From the NCBI GenBank assembly GCA_027575765.1, contig JANBPT010000251.1:1-50452 (forward strand): a stretch of 50,452 nucleotides of DNA, in the 5' to 3' direction. A program made the position numbers and the translations under genes. Under the pieces are notes generated by a model, which searched no databases, was not told where the DNA came from, and worked only from the letters and a program-made list of their open reading frames with translations. Of the stretch, positions 44,986-50,452 are shown piece by piece (positions within the stretch are counted from its first letter, which is position 1; the number at the start of each line of letters is the position of its first letter). Source of the DNA: Tieghemiomyces parasiticus. Taxonomy: Eukaryota; Kickxellomycota; Dimargaritomycetes; Dimargaritales; Dimargaritaceae.

Positions 44986-46011
44986 GGCTCGAGGGTGATG
45001 TATGGAAGTATAGGAAGCTGGGGTATCAGGGTGTGGTTTGGGCTCGCGGCTAGTAAGGGCTGTGGAGGGGGTTTAGAGGTCGTTCTGGGGAAAGAGACGC
45101 TATCGCGGTGTGAAGCGCTAAGGTGATTAGAATGAAGACAGTTTACGTCTGGTCAGTCTGGTAGAAATGCGGTTGGTAAAGGTCAAAAGTAATGAGGCGC
45201 AGACACAAACGGACGACGGCCAGTTTAGGCGTGGCAAGTTGTGAAGGCGGGGTACGAGGCTGAAGGCTTTTTGGGCGGGTCAACGAGAGGCGCCTTCAAG
45301 GATGGGTCACTCAAGCCTATTCAGGTGAAACGGGGGGGGTCAGAGGCGGGCGGGCGGGGCTTGACGTACAGAGGAATAAGCTAAACGAGAGGGCCACGAT
45401 CGAGGTTACAGTGCGGCGGGGAGTGTCATTTTCTCAGTCGAGGGGAGCCTATAACGACTAGGCATATTTATATGGGAAGAGCCATTCAAACGTACTCCCA
45501 CTGGCAAGGCTTCGTCAACTCGCGTACCTTCGAGAGATTTCGTCGCCCTGGTGCTGCGGAGACGCGGGCTTTCAGCTGGGTATCAGATTACACTCAGCGG
45601 TCCACCCATTGTCCGACAATAAACTTGCCGAGAAGGTTCTAGTGCTGCTGAATGACTCGGCGGCTGCTGGAATCATCCGGTACTGGCGTACTGGTCCCAA
45701 GGATAATGCCCACCGGCAAGGGAGGCTTGGAGGCCAGGGCTACTGGTTAATGGTAGCAGTGGATTCCCTTCTCGGTAGCAAATTTGACCGCAGCAGATTC
45801 TCGCCTCTTTATCACCTGGGGCCTTGCTACCTACCGCCATCACCGTACACCATGGCGCTAAAAACATAACCAGTGGAAGTGGGCAGTGTCCATCCCTTCA
45901 CGTTGTGGCAAGGCGCCTCTACCTACACTTGCTACCTTCGGAAATTCGCGCCAGGCATCGGGGTTCCCTCTCTTCTTCATTTCCTCCTTTCACCTCGTTG
46001 ACCCCTAAGCC
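44986..46011. other. Divergent promoter region HSP78 / TFB1
   Basis: 1026 bp shared by two divergent genes. The first 400 bases are purine-rich on the + strand, i.e. a C/T-rich leader for HSP78. No ATG frame is supported; an 86-codon frame at 45609 begins at TTG. Confidence 0.55.
45528..45542. promoter_or_regulatory. Heat-shock-element-like site
   Basis: CTTCGAGAGATTTCG fits nTTCnnGAAnnTTCn with one mismatch (GAG for GAA), the three-unit Hsf1 site. It is 543 bp upstream of the HSP78 start codon. Hsf1 control of Hsp78 is known in yeast; its use here is inference. Confidence 0.3.
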
Positions 46012-48730
46012 ATGTTCCGCGCCAATGAATCGCCCCGCTTCCAGGCCCCCGTCGAGGTCCAGAGACGGCCCGGCACCCTCTACCTGCTGGATTCGCGTAT
46101 CGGTTTTGTGGCCGATGGCGAGCGCACCTTGTCCATCCCCATCGACTTCAAACTAGTAAAGAGTAAGGACCTACCGGGACTTCCTAGAAAGGCATGCGCC
46201 GAGGGAGAGTGCCGTGCTAGACCCTAGCGGGGGGCTATATTCGATGCCCCGCTCCTCATGGTGCACAGAAACGTGCCAGTGGAGGGGGTGCTTGACCCGA
46301 GGATAACGCTGGTTTACTCCAAAGTGTATTTCTGTTTTTTAAAAAATAATGTTCCGCTTTTCTTATTATCCTTACCCTCCCGCCTTATCCTACAGCACAG
46401 CAGGTCAGCAAGGCCGGGGCCAAACGGGTGATGCTGAAGCTAATTCTCTCTGAGCCGGTGGCCGGCCATGATGTGTATACCTTCGCGTTTACGTCAACGG
46501 ATCAGGCCCTCGTCCAGCGTGACCGGTTCAAAGACGTCCTGATCCACGCCCAGAACCAGCTACGGGACCCCACGGCCGCTGCCGGCGCCGGCGGAATGAC
46601 CCCATCCGTATCGACACCGGGAAGCCGCTTAACCACCCCGGCTGCGGCTCGCCCGGCTGTTGACACCCCGTCACCCTACACCCTCTCCCTAACACCTAAG
46701 CTGTTCCCCTCGAACGGTGCCCTGGCGCCCACCCAACTTACTCGGGAGGCCGTTCGAGTCCGTCAACAGATCCTGTCCAAGAACCGACACCTGGCTAAAC
46801 TCCATAAGGACCTGGTACAGGCCGGGTATATTCCTGAGGAGGAATTCTGGGCCACCCGCCAAGACTTGCTCGCCAGTGAGGGTGCCGTGCAGAGCCAGCA
46901 GAAGGGCCACTCGTCGGCCTGGCCTGAAATGATCCCCATGGCGAATAACGATGGCCAAGGGTTCACGTACCACCTGAGCCGAGACAAGTTGATGACGATT
47001 TTCCAGCAGCATCCCCGAGGTAGGTATAGAATCCCCGCTGCTTCGCCTGAAGCGACAGGTAGTTGACGGATAAACACGCGGGAGAACATGGTTGACTAGG
47101 TGTGGAAGCGTTGAGTTCACCGAGTATCGCTAACCCCGCGTCAGTGATAATACGCCACCCTAACTGTATTGACCGACCGTAGTCGAGCAGGCCTTCCGGG
47201 ATAATGTACCGCATAATGTAAGGTGTAACTGGCACGGTTCGTAGGCGGGCCAAATTGGCGCAGGGATAGGAACAACCCGTCGAGCCAACGGCACCGCGAA
47301 GCTAATTTGTCCGCCTTGTTTTTTTGGCCCGATCATTTTTTTTGCCTTGGCCATGGAACGGGTTTAGATGTCGGAAGAAGACTTTTGGAAGCGATTCTTT
47401 GCTTCTAAGATTTTCCACCGAAATCGCGCCGCCGCTACCAATGAGGGCGCCGCGGACGAGGTCTTTGACCAGTGCCTCGAGGAGGAGGAGCGGGAAGGTA
47501 AGCCCCCCTTTTTCGGTGGAGCGTTAGCTCTACTCTGTAAGCCTCATTTTTCTGATCATTACAGATCCACGGTCGGTGATTCTGACACCGTGTACTGGCC
47601 TATATCACCAACCTTCTGCTTATTTTCGTGGGTGAATGTGTTGTAATCTTGAATTTTTCCACGCGGACCAACTTGCATCCTCTATAGAGGCCGAACAGCT
47701 TACGAAGCGACTCAAGCTGGGCAACCTCCACCGGCTGCTAGACATGAGCCAGACTGAGGAGGATCATGTCGAGACAGGTAACGTGCCCAATTTCTCCATG
47801 CAGCCGGGTAAAGTAGTCGAGTCCCGATCCCTGATCCGGTCCTTCAACCGGCACTCCCAGATCGTGCTCCGTGCCCACCTGTAAGTTGCTCGCGTTGCAA
47901 GGCCACCCTTCCCCCCACTCTCTCGGGCCTGACGGGTAATAATTTGACACGATGTTTTTATATTTATTTTACCGCTACGTCGCGCACTGTAGGCCTAATA
48001 TCGTTCCATTTTTTGCCCTTACCCGATTTAACTACAACATCGCAGTGACGAACCGCGGCCGAATGCAGACGATAGTATCGAAAAGGAGATCCTCATCGAC
48101 GACCTCCAGGCCCATCCTGACCGGCCCACAACCCGTCTGGATATCGCGGACGAGCGGCGCTATTTAGAAAGCCAGGGCCAATCATCCGGGACAGCTACCA
48201 CTACGACTACTACTACTACTACCACCGCGAATTCGACCGATCCACTCAATCCTGGCACTGGGGGAATTGAATTAGCTCGTCAATTCGCGGCCAGTGTATC
48301 CACGATGAACTCCCGCCTCTACGAGAATCTCCTCAGTGACCCGTCCGTCCCGACGGCCGTACTCGGCGAACTCTGGGGGCGTGTCCGGGATAACGCGCAG
48401 ATACACGTCGCACGCCACAGCCCCAACCTCGGGATCCCGGCCGACCTCCAGGCCGCCCTGCTGTCGTGCCACGTCACGGGGTTCGAAATGCTCCGCCACT
48501 TGTGGGCATCGTTGGTCGCCGTGCCCATGACCGATGAAAAGGTGGGACGGGCCACCAAGATCGTGGATGCCATCCGGTTAGTCGGGGAACATATTGAGGA
48601 CGCCCGGATGCAGGCCCGGCCGCTCGGTGAGCCTGTTGTCGCCAAAGTGCAGGCTATCCTGGTCCCTTTGGAGACGGCCATCCAGGGTGGGTTGGACGAG
48701 TATGAAAAAGTCAAGGCCAAACGAGGGTAA
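46012..48730 (+). CDS. TFB1: TFIIH core subunit p62/Tfb1, six exons
   Basis: Subunit of the transcription and repair factor TFIIH. It contacts XPD/Rad3, TFIIE, XPC and activators in the nucleus. Model: 46012..46162, 46396..47019, 47183..47217, 47368..47497, 47688..47880, 48046..48730; 605 aa (human 548, yeast 642), phases consistent. An N-terminal PH domain covers about residues 1-105. BSD1 is at about 169-213 (LHKDLVQAGYIPEEEFWATR) and BSD2 at about 248-305. The junction of the 35-nt exon 3 with exon 4 reads NVPHN/MSEEDFWKRFF; human has NVPHNMTEKEFWTRFF. SFNRHSQIVL matches the conserved FNHHS.MVL segment. A ten-threonine tract sits at residues 429-438. The C-terminal helical part (GFEMLRHLWASL) is typical. 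Introns are 233, 163, 150, 190 and 165 nt. Confidence 0.92.
48197..48226 (+). repeat. ACN trinucleotide run encoding poly-Thr in TFB1
   Basis: ACC ACT ACG followed by repeated ACT, giving ten consecutive Thr codons in a probable linker of the p62 protein. Confidence 0.9.
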
Positions 48731-49053
48731 CCTCGTCGTATCCGCCATTTGTGTGTGTGTGTGTGTTAAATAGTACCTAGATTGACTCCTGGTCGGATTG
48801 GTTTATAAAGTAACAAAGCATACTAACAAGGTTAGCCCGGCTGTACACCTATACATACCTACATGCCGTTGGTGGTCGTTTGTATTAATCTGGTGTCAGC
48901 CTTCTAAAGGTAGAGCATGTATATGATAGTGTGCAAGTAAAATGATGCTGGGGGGGGGCGGAAGAGGAGTAAAAGAGAAAAGAGAGGAGGAGGGTCCACA
49001 ACTTACGCGCACGTCTGATAAAGATGTGTGAAAAGGGGGAGGCGGGAGGGCGC
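48731..49053. other. Convergent spacer TFB1 / spermidine synthase
   Basis: 323 bp between converging genes, containing the (GT)8 run at 48751-48766. Presumably the two 3' UTRs. Confidence 0.55.
48751..48766. repeat. (GT)8 microsatellite
   Basis: Pure GT dinucleotide run 20 nt after the TFB1 stop codon, probably in its 3' UTR. Confidence 0.9.
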
Positions 49054-50411
49054 CTAGGCTCCATCGTCCCCGGTGGCCTCACCGGTACCACTGAGGCACT
49101 CGTTGATGATTTGGCGCAAGAATGGGGGATGGGCAAAACAGGTACGATGGGTATCAGGCGAGTAGTACTTGCAGGCGGCGGTCTCTCCCTTAGCTTCGCA
49201 AGAACCCTCCGCCACGATGGCCCGTTGAGGGGTAGAAAAATTCATCCCGGGGGATTTGCTGGCGATGACGAAACAAAGCTGACCCGTAATGTATTCCGGG
49301 GTGTAGGTTGTGATCAGGTCTACCGAGGGGTACTCGGCGTGCAGGTAACGGAGGACCCGTCGGACCAGGGGTTCGTTAGACCAGATTGAGTCGGCTATAA
49401 GCGAGAGAGGTGGTGTGATAATCGTTTTTAGAGGAGAAAAATGGCCGGATTGGTTGGAAGGTGGTGGGAAATTAGTCAAGTGTGGCTTGGACGCAGGTTT
49501 TGTATGTGTGCATTTCGAGATTCTGGCACTGGAGTTCATGAGTATTCATGGGTGCGTGTGTGGGGCGTGACAGGGGTTCATGACAACCCCATTTTCGATT
49601 TTTTTTATAAACAAGGTCGACCAATCCTACTTCTGGCTTACCTAGACTACACATGATCCCATTTTTGGTCAGGGCGGAATGCAGCAGTTGGTAGTACTGG
49701 CGCTGGTACAATACAGCGGCGGGACCCACTGCGTCGTTAGAATCGGTGATGATGACATCGAAGCTCGCGGCATTGTGGGTCATGAACTCGAAGCCGTCGC
49801 CGACGTGCACGGTCACCTTGGGGTGGTCCAATCCCACAGCCATGGTTGGCAGGTATTTGCGGCTGACACGTATAACGGCCTGAAGTAGTGTGTCCATGAC
49901 GATCGAGACAAAACAGGGGAACGTACGAGTGCGTGGGTTAATGTCGGTTCTAGGAATAATAGGCGCTCAGACGCTAGGACATCGCCATTAGGGGATCAAT
50001 GATGCAGCCATGGCGTAATAAAATAAGGGGCCGGAAGGCAACCCCCTCCCCCTCCCTCCAGATCGACTGGGAGACATACCTCGTCAAGTTCGCAGAGGAC
50101 GACCTCCTCAACCGCATCATGTTTTGCAATTTCCCGCAAGACACCACCGTCGCCACCGCCAATGACCAGGACCTAAACGGGAAAGAGTGGTGTACGTTCA
50201 AGGCAAGTAGTCAGGGTGTCGGGTTAGACAGGGGATCAGTGATGTCCGTGCCCGGTGGCAGGTGGAAGCTGTAGCCAAACCGGAAAGTGTCCCATGTGAC
50301 GTGGGGATAGCCGCATGAGTTCGTTCTGCGGTAGAACGCTCGGCTTCGTGACTTACCCTTTTGGGATTGGGGTGGCAGGTGAGTGGCACGTGCGCAAGGA
50401 CCTCCTGGTAA
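49054..50411 (-). CDS. Spermidine synthase-like aminopropyltransferase, divergent; 5' end beyond window
   Basis: Transfers aminopropyl from decarboxylated S-adenosylmethionine to putrescine in the cytosol. Visible exons: complement(49054..49394, 49642..49879, 50080..50172, 50357..50411); an intron runs off the right edge. Exon 50357-50411 reads [18 protein letters not shown]. The next has the cofactor loop [14 protein letters not shown] and CELDE. The third reads [24 protein letters not shown] and [15 protein letters not shown]. The last has [12 protein letters not shown] and CKYYSPDTH. All joins are phase-consistent. Residues kept include GGGDGG, the catalytic Asp of TDSND and the Tyr of the PxY segment. 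Unusual changes are DSSDP to DSNDA, CQGE to CSLAD, and IPTYPSG to TPEYITG. It could be the organism's only, fast-evolving Spe3, or a paralog with altered substrate. Confidence 0.85.
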
Positions 50412-50452
50412 CTGCATAGGTGAGTGACGTGAGCGAAACACCGGTCGGTGAC

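Noticed and set aside
45609..45869. 86-codon frame upstream of TFB1
   Set aside because: Begins with TTG, has no domain, and lies in the divergent promoter of two confirmed genes.

Overview
The window is eukaryotic nuclear DNA and almost certainly fungal. The genes are monocistronic, lie on both strands, use the standard stop codons and are split by GT-AG introns, mostly 120-330 bases long, often starting GTAAGT. The coding regions are GC-rich and the spacers are long. The gene set combines fungal hallmarks (DHA1-type MFS exporters, a fungal-type complex I NDUFA1/MWFE subunit, an Rsa3-like ribosome assembly factor, Hsp78, Sec59/Cax4) with genes that budding yeasts lack (Siva, RWDD2, an EF-hand proline dehydrogenase). 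I infer an early-diverging fungus with complex I, possibly zoopagomycotan; this is inference, not a species call.

Layout. 0-1.4 kb: 3' part of an MFS exporter. 4.9-6.4 kb: five-exon RWDD2-like gene. 6.4-12.3 kb: no supported gene; pyrimidine-rich on the + strand from about 8.9 kb. 12.3-14.6 kb: mitochondrial proline dehydrogenase with an inserted EF-hand. 16.1-16.4 kb: probable small secreted peptide gene. 18.8-26.0 kb: three genes on the minus strand, PAT1 (mRNA decapping), SEC59 (dolichol kinase) and CAX4 (dolichyl-diphosphatase). CAX4 is divergent from TBCE (tubulin cofactor E, 26.9-29.1 kb). 29.5-31.4 kb: complete MFS exporter paralogous to the first. 34.6-35.1 kb: NDUFA1. 37.7-42.1 kb: three genes on the plus strand, an Rsa3-like factor, a Siva-family zinc protein and an unrecognised coiled-coil protein. 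42.3-45.0 kb: Hsp78 on the minus strand, divergent from TFB1 (TFIIH p62, 46.0-48.7 kb). 49.1 kb to the edge: 3' part of a divergent spermidine synthase.

Functional links are few, as expected for a eukaryote. The exception is the SEC59-CAX4 pair: both enzymes make dolichyl phosphate, one by phosphorylating dolichol and the other by recycling dolichyl diphosphate. Most gene models here were assembled by hand from exon homology, splice sites and phase agreement; exon coordinates are given in each entry. I saw no tRNA, rRNA, transposon or CRISPR array. The best candidates for new biology are the small secreted peptide, the orphan coiled-coil protein, the EF-hand proline dehydrogenase and the paired dolichol genes.
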